From NCBI GenBank assembly GCA_023053575.1, contig JAKZAP010000009.1, positions 22,921,869 through 22,985,868 of the forward strand: DNA of 64,000 nt, written 5' to 3'. The notes below the pieces were generated by a model. The model worked only from the letters and a program-made list of their open reading frames with translations, had not been told where the DNA came from and searched no databases. Each line of letters opens with the position of its first letter. Positions within the stretch are counted from its first letter, which is position 1. Both the position numbers and the translations under genes were made by a program. This document shows, one piece after another, positions 42,836 through 52,484 of this stretch. This stretch comes from Branchinecta lynchi. Taxonomy: Eukaryota; Arthropoda; Branchiopoda; Anostraca; Branchinectidae.

Positions 42836-43030
42836 ACAACGTTGAAGAACGGAATCAACGAACCTACAATAAATAACTGAAGCTTCTACCAACCAGAAAT
42901 ATCCTGTTTGGGCAATTACTTTTTGGAGATCGCGATAGGAAAAAAAAAAATCTAAATTCGAGATTTATTTTTTGACATCGGCTGCTGTTTTTGCTGATCG
43001 ATTGGGTGATGACGGGTAAGGTTTATTAAT

Positions 43031-43464
43031 AAAATAGAAAAAAACGAGATTTTCGGGTTTTTTTTTCCTTGATCAGGTAGTTACCCCTCCAAGATGATGT
43101 GCGAGGCACTTCCGGCAAACCGTCCTCAGCGAAAAAAACAAAACTAAATCATAAAATCCACCACAATCAGAATTGTAAATGATCACAGATTTATACATAC
43201 ACACTTTGAACACGCACATTTTATCTTTCGCTATTTTATTTTTATCTGCATGTCGTTCAGTCCGCACCGTTCTTCTGGTTTTTAGTTACATGTCGTCTTA
43301 TTGTCTGTTCCGCACCGTTTTCCTGTTGTGGTTGTGGTGGATTTTATGATTTAGTTTTGTTTTTTTCGCTGAGGACGGTTTGCCGGAAGTGTCTCGCACA
43401 TCATCTTCGAGGGGTAAGTAGCTGATCAAGGAAAAATCCCGAGAATCTCTTTTTTTCTATTTTA
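43031..43464. repeat. Long inverted repeat, arms of about 135 bp
   Basis: 43031-43169 (GATGATGTGCGAGGCACTTC, CGGCAAACCGTCCTCAGCGA, CATAAAATCCACCACAA) is inverted at 43331-43464 (TTGTGGTGGATTTTATGA, TCGCTGAGGACGGTTTGCCG, GAAGTGTCTCGCACATCATC). The loop holds two TCCGCACCGTT copies. Arm identity is high. Confidence 0.8.
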
Positions 43465-43504
43465 TTTGAAATGAATGGTCAGCTTGGCTTCAAACCTTAT
43501 ATAG

Positions 43505-43865
43505 GTTAATTAATCCGAATCCAAAATACGAAACCGGGTGACGCAAAACAGATAAGCCATCTGAGACCTACAGGTTGCAGCTAGGAAACCTACGGGGGAT
43601 CCTTGATGGGTTTCATATTCATGTTCAGCGTATCTTTTTACCCCTAAATCGACTGTCTCATTAGCGGTTAAAAATCGCCCCTTTATTTGAAACCCCACCG
43701 CTAAATGTTGAGCTACAGAGCCCATCTACAAACTCGACTTCTACCTTGACACCAAGAGTCCTCACACCAATTTTCATAACATATCTCATTCCCTTCGAGA
43801 GTTATCGTGCTTACAGACGGACAGAGAGACAGACCTCCTCTTATGTTTTGGGATCCCAAAAACCT
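43505..43865 (-). repeat. GGGATCCC modular repeat fragment (minus)
   Basis: AGCGTATCTTTTTACCCCTA, ACACCAATTTTCATAACATA, CGAGAGTTATCGTGCTTACA and the end TTTTGGGATCCCAAAAA. Confidence 0.7.
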
Positions 43866-43956
43866 ACAGAGAACCTTGGCAAGAATGGCCGAATATTTCT
43901 GAACAAATCTCGGCTATCTTACATGTTTGTCGTCACCAAAGCTGATTCATCTGGGC

Positions 43957-44262
43957 TGAAGATGGTTGACAAAATAATGTCTGAGCAACAGGTATAACTT
44001 GGTATAACTATTATGTCAGCGTTTGTGAAAGCTGTCACTGAAGATGATCTTTATCGTTCTGCAGCGTTGCCAACTGTCGCAGTATTTTGCGATTTGTCAC
44101 AGGTTCTCGAAGATGGTAGACAAAAAAAAGGCTGAACAACATATCGTGAGCCCTTGGTATAACTATTACGTCAGCGTTCGTGAAAGCTGTCACTAAAGAT
44201 GACCTTTTTTCACTGTACAGTGTTGCCAGCGGCCGGAGTATTTTGCGATTTCTCATGATTGA
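43957..44262 (+). repeat. Tandem duplication of about 150 bp
   Basis: GAAGATGGTTGACAAAATAA, TTGGTATAACTATTATGTCA, GTGAAAGCTGTCACTGAAGA and GTATTTTGCGATTT recur with about 80% identity from 44107. A CGACTG-family end (CGGCTAGTAACGCCTCTG) follows at 44280-44310. Confidence 0.75.
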
Positions 44263-44805
44263 TCCCCCCCCCCCCCCCGCCAAACATTTCGGCTAGTAAC
44301 GCCTCTGCATCGGTAGACACCCAACAGCCGGTTTTGTCCTGATGCACTTAGAATCGCCCGGATCCACCCGCCTCTAAATCAGACCCGAGGACACTCCTAA
44401 CCTCAGCGTGTCAGAATTGACGTCACAATGGTATACACCCTACAGACACTCGACTTTTCTTCTCCGGGGCTCTACTGCGATGAGCTTTTGGTAGAGGTAA
44501 CGAATTCTGATGTTCCGCGTAGCTCCCACTTCCGCTCGTTTGCATCGAGAATCTTGTCGAAGCCGCATGGATGTAGGTAGGACAAAGATTGGAATACGCA
44601 GGTCCTACTTCTTATATGTTTTTGATGACACGAACAAACTTACGTTGTGCTTTTGCATCCCCTTTCAGACCTGCAGCGACCCCGTCAGCTTTCCATAAGC
44701 ATAAGATTGAGGAATTTCTGTTTTGTTTGAGTTTTCCATTGAAAGCAACTTGTTTTTCTCTCACAAGTCCTATGCTTTTCTTTACAATTGCCACATATTC
44801 TAAAC

Positions 44806-45194
44806 CAGTGGTTCCCAAATGGGGGTACGCCAGACCCTTGTAAGGGGTACGCGAAGGTCCCAAATCTCTGAATTAGAAAATGTCTGATTTTGTCAAGAAA
44901 GTAAAGGTTTGCTTACGAAGTTTCAAAGAAACAGCGCAAGTGTCTTTCTGATCCTTGACCAGTTTACAAACGATAATTAAATTGTCATCCTTGTAGCCTC
45001 AGGTGCCACTTTATTTGTATATATTTTCCCACATTAATCCCTTACCACTTATGGCAATAAATGACGTCTTTTTGGCGTTCTGATCTTGACAGATCTTGTT
45101 AGAATAGTAGAATAATGATTCTTCAAAAAACGGTACGCAACCTTTTTGAACCTTAATTAGGGGTACGCGAGACGGAAAAGGTTGGGAACCACTG
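44806..45194. mobile_element. hAT non-autonomous element with perfect 8-bp target duplication
   Basis: CAGTGGTTCCCAAATGGGGG at the left; GGTTGGGAACCACTG at the right. TTCTAAAC stands immediately outside both ends (44798-44805, 45195-45202). GGGGTACGC repeats just inside both ends. CAGTGGTTC-type ends and 8-bp duplications are classical hAT features. It is 389 bp and has no transposase. Confidence 0.92.
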
Positions 45195-45303
45195 TTCTAA
45201 ACAACCAAATTTGTTTTACTAAACTTATTCTTGCTCTTTTTTGTTGTCTTATGTTACGTTTTTACGTCCATAAAAAAGTTTCTCAAACAAACCTTTTTGT
45301 AGG

Positions 45304-47571
45304 CAGGGGCGTCACTATGGGGGAGGAGGGGGGGGACTCCCCCCCCTAAAGGTCCTGAGAAAGTACTTTTGTCGGGCGAAGCCCGGCGAAAGTTCACTTG
45401 TTTGTCGGCGCGAAGCGCCGGCAAACGCAGAAAAAATAATATTTTTTATGCTTTTTATCAGGCATCGGTCGATTCGTCGGCACATCGGATGTTTTTATAT
45501 GCAAGAAATAAAATCCTGCAAACGTTTATCGGGCAAAACACTGAAGAAATCAAATTCTTCATGCTTTTGTCGTTCCTCGGTATTCTCGTCGGCACATCGG
45601 GTTCTTTTTATACAGAAGGAATCCAGAAGAAATAAAAACAAATTAAGTTTTTGTCGGGCGTCGGTCGACTCGTCGGCACATCGGGTTCTTTTATACGCAA
45701 GAAATGAAATCCTGCAAATATTTGTCAGGCAAAGCACTGGAGAAATCGAATTCTGCAGGCTTTTGTCGTGCCTCGGTTCATCGGCACATCGGGTTCTTTT
45801 TATACATAAGAAATCCAGAAGGAATATTTGTGTATGCTTTTGTCGGGCGTCGGTCAACTCATCGGCATATCGGGTTCTACTTATACGTAAGAAATCAAAT
45901 TTTGCAAACTTTGTCGGGCGCACCCAGGAAGTTTAAGTTTCATTGGCACAAGGGGTTATTTTTACACATATGAATCAAGTTCTGTACAGTCTAGTCGAGC
46001 AAAACACAGAACAAATCAAATGCTCGATGGTTTTCTCGGGCGTCGGTATTCTCGTCGGCACATCGGGTTCTTTTTACAAAAAAAAAAAAATCAAATTCTG
46101 TAACTTTTTTATCGGGCGCATGCCGAAAGTTCAAGTCTCGTCGGTACATAGGCTTCTATATACGCGTAAAAAATAAAGTTCTTTACAATCTTGTCGGGCA
46201 AAACACAGAAGAAATCGAATTGTGAATGCTTTTGTCGGGCGTCGATGTTCTTGTCCGCACACCGGGTCTTTTATACGTAAGAAATCAAATTCTGCAAACA
46301 TTTGTCGGTCGCAAATTTTTCCGGAAAAATACAGATTAAAAAAAAAAATTCGCCGGCGTTGCTTAGTTCAACTTGTTCTGGGTACAGTCGTTGGAAACTT
46401 CGCTTCTTAGCAAAAGTTGAAACGAAAAGCCGAATATGTGAAATTAAATATATGTATTTACATCAAAGGAACAATGTCAACTGATGCATTACAGTAAGTT
46501 TTACACAAAATTTCTCCTGCGGCGCATTTTGTAGTATTCCCTATTTGGAAGAATGGTGTATCATTTAGTTTTCCTTTTCGGATAGAAATTGTTGGGGTTT
46601 GAAAAACGTTAAAAGCCGGAAATTGTATGGTACTATAGCTGAATTTTCCGCAAAAAAAAACAGATTAAAAAAGTTTCGCCTGCGGCGCTTGGTTTAACTT
46701 GCCTTGGTACAGTCGTTGGAAGCTTCGCTTTCCAGCGAAAGTTATAATGAAAAGCCGAATATGTGAACTTTAAAATTCGAAATTATACCAAGGAATAACC
46801 TCAATTGATGCGTTGTTACAGTTAGTTCACACAAATTTCGCCTGCGGCGCATTTTGTAGTATTCTTTATTTAGAAGAACAGTATTTCATTTAGCTTGGCG
46901 TTTTAGGATTGAAATTCGCTGAAACACGTTAGGTTCAAGGTTCAAGGTTTAATTTACACTTCTGTATAAAATCAAAATAAATAGGGTCAAGCCGGGGACA
47001 CAAGGTCGATTGACAAAAACCCGGTACAATATATAACAAACATATTTTACCTATAACTAATTACATAAATAAATGTTAATAATTCCATGACTCATCACCA
47101 GACGGGAACCCGCCCCACAAACCCACCGACACTCGGCAAGATCAACCCGAAACCCCAAAAAATAAAAAATACCCAATGCGCAAGCGAGGGTTACCGATGG
47201 CCGGCAACTAATATAAGCTAGAACTGTATGGTAGGTATAGCTAAATTTTTCCGGAAAAAAAAGGCAGATTTAAAAAATTTCGCCTACGGCGCTTAGTTTA
47301 ACTTGTTCTTGATACAGTCGTTGGAAGCTTCGCTTTTTAGCGAAGGCTGAAATGAAAAGCCAGATATGTGAACTTAAAATACGAAATTACATCAAAGGAA
47401 TAATCTCAACTGATGCATTACAGTTTAGTTTTACCCCGATTCTATTCTGTGCTGGCGGGAAATGTACGCCGTTGCTTCGCGGCAACGGCGTGTTTTGTCG
47501 GCATATTTTTTAGTCCGTCGGCACAAACCGGACGTCCCCCCCCCAAAGGTAAAAGGCTAGTGACGCCCCTG
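45304..47571. mobile_element. 2.27-kb hAT-type element filled with internal tandem repeats
   Basis: CAGGGGCGTCACTA (45304-45317) is exactly inverted at 47558-47571. TTTGTAGG flanks both sides (45296-45303 and 47572-47579), a perfect 8-bp target duplication. Inside are about nine diverged 85-110 bp units (TCGTCGGCACATCGGGTTCT, GCAAGAAAT, TTTGTCGGGC) at 45400-46310. Then come about three units of 310-330 bp (TACAGTCGTTGGAAGCTTCG, AAAGCCGAATATGTGAA, AACTGATGCATTACAGT) at 46315-47440, one of them interrupted by a LINE tail. There is no transposase frame. Confidence 0.9.
46935..47225 (-). mobile_element. LINE 3' tail nested in the hAT element
   Basis: It begins GTTCAAGGTTCAAGGTTTAA (a tandem tail read in reverse), followed by AGGGTCAAGCCGGGGACACA. 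The second half (GACGGGAACCCGCCCCACAA, ACTCGGCAAGATCAACCCGA) is C-rich. Its 5' boundary is approximate. Confidence 0.55.
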
Positions 47572-47839
47572 TTTGTAGGTAACTATGTTGCGTAACGTCT
47601 ATAGCCTATGTGATTTTGTAGGGAGCTTAACGAAATTGAAAGAGAAGTTTAATTAGTTTTCTTGTCTTCTTTCTTGAGGCCCAGTGAAGTTGGGCCCTTT
47701 GTTCTCCTTGTCTTAAGGCCTACGGAGGTGTTTCAGTTAGAAAAATAGGTGGTTGTCAAGTTTTGGGACGCGCGGGACAGATTCTGGAAATAGTTTCGTG
47801 ACGTCTCACTGAGTTATAATAAGAGAATGGTGCTATAAA

Positions 47840-48040
47840 CCTGAGGATATTTAAACAGTTGCAGGTCGTTTCTTGTGCAGTTTTGCCTGAAGAACTTCAG
47901 ATATCCGTGAACGTATGGAAAAGAAATTGACGAATTGTCATTAATTTCTGCTGAGGATATTTGGAGGCTCCAGGATATTTGTTGCGCAGTTTTCACAGTT
48001 GCACCCCAGAACTCAAGATATTCGTGAGGTTAGGGAAAAC
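47840..48040 (+). repeat. Tandem duplication upstream of the receptor-like ORF
   Basis: CTGAGGATATTT, TGTGCAGTTTTGCCTGAAGA and CTTCAGATATCCGTGAACGT (47840-47920) recur as CTGAGGATATTT, TTGCGCAGTTTTCACAGTTG and CTCAAGATATTCGTGAGGTT (47953-48030). It may be promoter or 5' UTR of the ORF at 48101; no TATA box is obvious. Confidence 0.55.
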
Positions 48041-48100
48041 TTGGTTGTAGGAAAAACAGACTTATCGTTATAGCAAAAGCAGTTCCTACGTCTTGCCAGT

Positions 48101-49249
48101 ATGGAGGCTTCGAACTATAGGACACCTGTTGCATTGCTTATTATTGTTATAACGATTACAAGTTTGCTAACTTTTTGTGCTGAACGACTTTTGAACCGGG
48201 TGTCCACTACCGATCCTGTATTGGTTCCTCTTCGTTGTGTTTTAAGGTCAACTGCAATTGCTGGCCACGTTCGTTGTTTTCTTCCTGTATTTGTTGTTCA
48301 GCAGTACATCTGCAGGATTACAGTTACGGGCAACGAACTGATGTTGTTAATCACTTTCTATGCTTATAATGGTTTACTCGTAACAGCAGTTTTGACTGAA
48401 TTCTACACAAGGCGCAGGAGCGCTTATACCTTCATCTTCTCTTATTTTATACTGCTTGTATTTGGCTTTCCGTTTGTGCTACGCATCTGGAACCCGCAAG
48501 GGTACGTGTACTGCGTGTGTGTAGGACAGCTACCGTATCCCTGTGAAGCTGAAACTACAGCTCGGGCTTACATGCTTGTCATTATGATCTTACTTGCCGG
48601 TGCAATATTAAGTCTGTATTTAACCATTTTGGAAGCGAGAAGATTTCAGCCTCAACTGGCCGTTGCTGTTGCCGCTAAACTTTACGTAGGAACGCCACTT
48701 GCAGTTATTCTTTTGTATTTCGCATTTGCTGCTTTTCGCCGGAGTTTGGAGGTTGCAGTGGTTACGCGTTTTGAGCTGCAAATCGATGATAAAATCATGT
48801 TCAGTTATACTACAACTCTGTACCTACTGGGGGATAATGGTTTTTTCCCTGCCCTTATTTTGCTTTTCAATCGGCACTTATGGTATCAGAAGAAGGCCGT
48901 TGCCCCACTGACTCCATCCAGCCATTGGACGTTCGGCATAAGTGCGTCCACCTCTCGTAGTCCTGTTGGCCGACCATCAGGGCCTAAATCCTGCTATCTA
49001 CATGTAAAATGGCGGAGGTTTGTCTGTCTGATCTCAGAACTTTCACAAAACGCAGAAATACTCTTTCAAACAATTTTGGAGCTAACGTGTTGTCCCCAGA
49101 TGACCCATCTATTCCCCCCTCCCCTCCCGTCTTCCGTGCGTCGGTCCGAGAGGAATACTGGCAATAAGTATTCCCCATATCTCGCTAATTCTTCTACCCA
49201 ATTTTTACGTAGTTTCATTCCATCATTTATTTCTGGTAATTTCTTGTAA
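48101..49249 (+). CDS. Seven-transmembrane receptor-like protein, intronless
   Basis: 382 codons; about the first 298 look like a receptor. Hydrophobic segments lie near residues 8-26, 56-74, 79-99, 108-128, 155-176, 190-212 and 233-256, i.e. seven. Charged loops include FYTRRRS (101-107) after segment 3. There is no signal peptide distinct from segment 1. A at -3 and G at +4 give a good start context. Family not recognised with certainty: the layout loosely recalls ecdysozoan chemoreceptors, but no DRY or NPxxY motif is present. From about residue 299 the protein is LINE 3' sequence read in the wrong frame, so the native tail is lost. It lies in the 15.4-kb intron of the kinase gene on the same strand. 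A decayed paralogue starts at 50434. Confidence 0.65.
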   Translation: MEASNYRTPVALLIIVITITSLLTFCAERLLNRVSTTDPVLVPLRCVLRSTAIAGHVRCFLPVFVVQQYICRITVTGNELMLLITFYAYNGLLVTAVLTEFYTRRRSAYTFIFSYFILLVFGFPFVLRIWNPQGYVYCVCVGQLPYPCEAETTARAYMLVIMILLAGAILSLYLTILEARRFQPQLAVAVAAKLYVGTPLAVILLYFAFAAFRRSLEVAVVTRFELQIDDKIMFSYTTTLYLLGDNGFFPALILLFNRHLWYQKKAVAPLTPSSHWTFGISASTSRSPVGRPSGPKSCYLHVKWRRFVCLISELSQNAEILFQTILELTCCPQMTHLFPPPLPSSVRRSERNTGNKYSPYLANSSTQFLRSFIPSFISGNFL

Positions 49250-49350
49250 GTGTATTAGTTAATTTGTTTCTTGTGTGTCTGTGTATTTGGTAAATTTGTA
49301 TTCCTTTTCTAGCTTTTAGCTATTCGGATTAAACTTGATTGATTGATTGA
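48998..49350 (+). mobile_element. LINE 3' fragment fused to the receptor ORF
   Basis: In the LINE's own frame SDLRTFTKRRNTLSNNF resembles the C-terminal region of non-LTR ORF2. The downstream UTR (TTTACGTAGTTTCATTCCAT, ATTTATTTCTGGTAATTTCT, GTAAGTGTATTAGTTAA) matches 34417-34750 and 63803-64000 inverted. It ends in (TGAT)n at 49337-49350. Confidence 0.78.
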
Positions 49351-49382
49351 AAAGGCCCGTTAGATGTGTAATATTGTTTGAA

Positions 49383-49752
49383 AGTACCCCTCGCACTATT
49401 TACTCTTCAACTTACAGTATTTTAAAATATTTGAATACTTTGAAACTGGGCAGTGATCTCAAGAAATAACCCACGGTTTTGGCTGTTTTAAGCCTTTTCC
49501 GAGACCTGTTGACTTATAGCGAAAACAGGGAAACAATTCATGTAACCGATTTCTCTGATGGAAAAACTTCTCGCAGTCAACCGTCGGCAGCGTGATACAC
49601 ATCGAAGGTAGCAAAACACGACAAGGGAGAAAATCAGCGTGGTTCTGTTAGAGATTCGAGTGTACCGTTCGAAATTGGTGTCTCCGGGTTTAGAAATATA
49701 TGGAGTGATTATGGAAGTAGTTTGCGTTAGCATTATAGGTAAGACAGGTCCT
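49383..49752. mobile_element. TTAA-type element, AGGACC ends (inverted copy)
   Basis: Inverse of 26579-26951 (CCCACGGTTTTGG, GTCGGCAGCGTGATACAC, TTAGCATTATAGG). The right side keeps GGTCCT|TTAA (49747-49756); at the left the TTAA has changed to TGAA. Confidence 0.75.
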
Positions 49753-50100
49753 TTAAGAAATAAAGCAACGAACAAAACGTAGTAAAGTTGACAATCGACC
49801 ACTTCAGCTTTGCCCTATTTTCCTGGTCAACGATCGGGATGTTCAGCTGTTGTTTTTTTTACGGAAATGTTTGAAAGTACCTGTTAACCTTGAAGCCTAT
49901 AGGGGGAAAAGATAGGAAATGGACTATTAAAATCATGGGAAGCAAAGATTTTGAAGATATAAGAAATGTTGGGATGCTCCTCAAGTTAGCCTGGTACTGG
50001 AAATATTTCTGTTGATGGAGAAGTGGTGTTTATAGTGTACATGAACTGTTGAGAGTTGCCTACATTCAAACTGTTCAGCAGATGCGTTAATAGCCAAAAT

Positions 50101-50345
50101 GGGGGGGGGGGGGGGGGGGGGGGGGGCAAGGTATTTACCGACTGGTTTTGCAGAAAAAACTGACTGTTTTGAAGAAAAAAACTGCTGTTTTGACGAAAAC
50201 ACGACTGACTTTAAGAAAAACGAATATTTTTTAAGAAAAATCGATAATTTTTACGAAAAAAACAATGTTTCCAGGAAAAAAAAATGACTGTTTTTACGAA
50301 AAACAGTGGTGCCGAAAACATGGGTGGTGCCCCCCCCCCCCCTTC
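50101..50345. mobile_element. CGACTG-family hAT-like element
   Basis: A 26-G run (50101-50126) precedes GCAAGGTATTTACCGACTGG, followed by AAAAACTGACTGTTTTGAAG-like units and ACAGTGGTGCCGAAAACATG. The outer ends are not clear. Confidence 0.6.
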
Positions 50346-50433
50346 AATACGTGACCGGTCTTTGTAGTGAACTGACCCCCCCCCCCCCCCCCCCCCCCCC
50401 CCACCCCGAAATAAATTCCTGGATACGCGCCTG
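50346..50433. mobile_element. CGTATCCAGGAATTT-type hAT-like element, truncated
   Basis: A 27-C run (50376-50402), CGAAATAAATTCCTGGATAC and the end GCGCCTG at 50433. The receptor pseudogene resumes at the next base. Confidence 0.55.
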
Positions 50434-50638
50434 CCTGTTACATTGTTTACTGCTGTTATAACGACTACAAACTTCCTAAAAAAAATTCCCGGGGCGACTT
50501 TTAAACCGGGTTGCCGTTACGGATCTCATATTGGCTCCTCTTCGTTGCGTTTTAAGGTCTACCGCAATTGCTGGCAACATTCGTTATTGCCTTCCTTTAT
50601 GTGATGTTAAGCAGTTGCAGGCAATTGTTACTGACGTT

Positions 50639-50840
50639 CAGGCCCGTATCCAGGAATTTATTTCGGGGGGGGGGGGGGGGGGGGGGGGGTTGCCTTTCGG
50701 GGGGGGGGGGGTTGCTTGTGGGTCGGACAAAAAAGTACAAAAAGACATAGATCAGAGGGAAAAGCCTATACAAATGCTTATTTTTGTATGTTTCGGGGGG
50801 TTCAACCCCCTACCCCCCCCCCCCCCTGGATACGGCGTTG
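50639..50840. mobile_element. CGTATCCAGGAATTT-type hAT-like element in the pseudogene
   Basis: It starts CAGGCCCGTATCCAGGAATT and ends CCCTGGATACGGCGTTG, with two G runs and one C run inside. The flanks CTGACGTT and CTCACGTG agree at 6 of 8 bases. Confidence 0.65.
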
Positions 50841-51254
50841 CTCACGTGCTATGCTTTGTTTGGTCTACTTTTGACTTCAGTTTTTATCGAAGTCTACTGA
50901 AGGTCCAGGAGCTTTTTTGCTCGCATTTCCTGTTACTTTGTACTGTTTGCATGTGGCTTTCCGTTTATGTTACGCATGTGGAACCCCCTAGGGTATGTTT
51001 ACTGTATATGTGTATGGCAGGTACCGTACCCGATGAAGAATGTATCCCCAGAATAGTACTATGAAGTAGTACGAAAGAGTTACTAGCGATGCTACTACAT
51101 GCTTCTACTTCAAGGCTACCGTGTTACTGCATACTACTATATGCTACTATTAGCAAGACTGGATGCTAGTATGGCAAGACAGGATGCTACTGGATACTAC
51201 TACATAAGGTTGGACCAGTCTGAGGCACATTAAATGATAGGTTTCTTTGCTTTT

Positions 51255-52484
51255 AAGAGACAAAGAGAGAGACAAATAATGTAATATATAATGGAATTTA
51301 CAAAAGAAAATTTTGATATCATAACAGACCTACCACGTGAAAATCTATACAGATTTGTTTGTGGCAGGACTAAATAATTTAATCACTTAGCCTGGTTATA
51401 TTTTAAACAAAAAAGAAAAGTGAAAAAATAAATGCAGTACTATACATAAACAACTACATAAATACATTGTTTGTTCAATATTATATATAAACAGAAGACA
51501 ATTAAACCTCGTGGCAATCCAGAACCGATTCATACCCAAGGTAACCCTCTCTCCTCACCCATCTTTACTCATCAAAAAACTTTTCATCTTATTTTTAAAT
51601 GAATATACACTCTCGGCCATCCTAGTGCTTTCCGGCAGATTATTCCATACTGAAACACTCACATTTCTAAACACAAAACTAGACCGTGAAGTATGTCGTC
51701 TCTCATGTACAAGGTCCTCTGAATTCCTTGTTTCATATGAATGGTACGCAGAATTCGATGACAATATATTACAAAAATAATTAGGTGCGAGCTGATTTAG
51801 ACAATGATAAACGAATACACCAATCTGATAATCTCTCATCTGCCCAACATTTAAAATATTAAAATGGCGATAACAGTCCAGCGTATGTTCACACTTTTCA
51901 AAATCACCGAGTATACGCAACGCTTTATTCTGTACAATTTGGATCCGCTTATAATTTACAACAAAATTACTCGCCCAAACAGAGCAACCGTATACAATGT
52001 AAGGATGAACAATAGAATTATATAAGACTTTCAGAACTGAAAGAGGAAAAATATGTTTAAATCTACGGAGCAGACCTAAACCCCGCGCAACTTTAACCGA
52101 TACAATTTCACTATGTTTTTTCCAATTCAAATTACAATCAACATGAAATCCTAAGTACCTTGTACTAAATACCTGCTTAATCTCCATACCATTAAAACTA
52201 ACTAAACCGAGAACATTATCAATAATACCTGTACGGCTAAAAATCATGTAATTGGTTTTACTTGCGTTTACTGCTAAACAACTAAGACTAGTAAAAACAT
52301 GCAGGTTATGTAACACTTTATTAGCTTTGAGAACAAGTTCACTCAAAGCCTTTCCAGCAATAGTAATGGCGGTGTCATCAGCGAACGATGTAATAGCGGC
52401 ATCGGGAATGTAGAACCGTAATGTGTCGACGTAAATTAAATACAAAAGCGGACCTAATACCGACCCCTGCGGAACCCCACATTG
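51255..52484 (-). mobile_element. 5'-truncated LINE related to 13077-14894
   Basis: Coding part 51555-52484. Its 3' UTR (TTTCACGTGG, GTCCTGCCACAAA on the minus strand) ends in TTTGTCTCTCTCTTTGTCTC, as in the 24466-24822 fragment. The truncation lies inside the GVPQGS motif. Confidence 0.85.
51555..52484 (-). CDS. LINE reverse transcriptase C-terminal half
   Basis: It opens within CGVPQGSVLGPLLYLIYVDT (52484 down to about 52424), has FADD shortly after, then SKTNYMIFSR, TRYLGFHVDCNLNWKKHS, IVHPYIVYGCSVWASNF, and ends SVWNNLPESTRMAES...FLMSKDG. It is clearly related to the 605-residue ORF at 13077. The N-terminal RT half and endonuclease are absent. No stop occurs in the remaining 310 codons, so it is probably young. 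Confidence 0.88.
   Translation of the reverse strand, partial: QCGVPQGSVLGPLLYLIYVDTLRFYIPDAAITSFADDTAITIAGKALSELVLKANKVLHNLHVFTSLSCLAVNASKTNYMIFSRTGIIDNVLGLVSFNGMEIKQVFSTRYLGFHVDCNLNWKKHSEIVSVKVARGLGLLRRFKHIFPLSVLKVLYNSIVHPYIVYGCSVWASNFVVNYKRIQIVQNKALRILGDFEKCEHTLDCYRHFNILNVGQMRDYQIGVFVYHCLNQLAPNYFCNILSSNSAYHSYETRNSEDLVHERRHTSRSSFVFRNVSVSVWNNLPESTRMAESVYSFKNKMKSFLMSKDG

Noticed and set aside
45369..46410. Overlapping frames on both strands with repeated SSAHRVLF-like blocks
   Set aside because: They come from the tandem repeats inside the hAT element. No start, splice or conserved domain supports coding.
50531..51064. 177-codon ORF as a separate gene
   Set aside because: It is the receptor pseudogene read through a G-rich hAT-like insertion that adds a glycine run.
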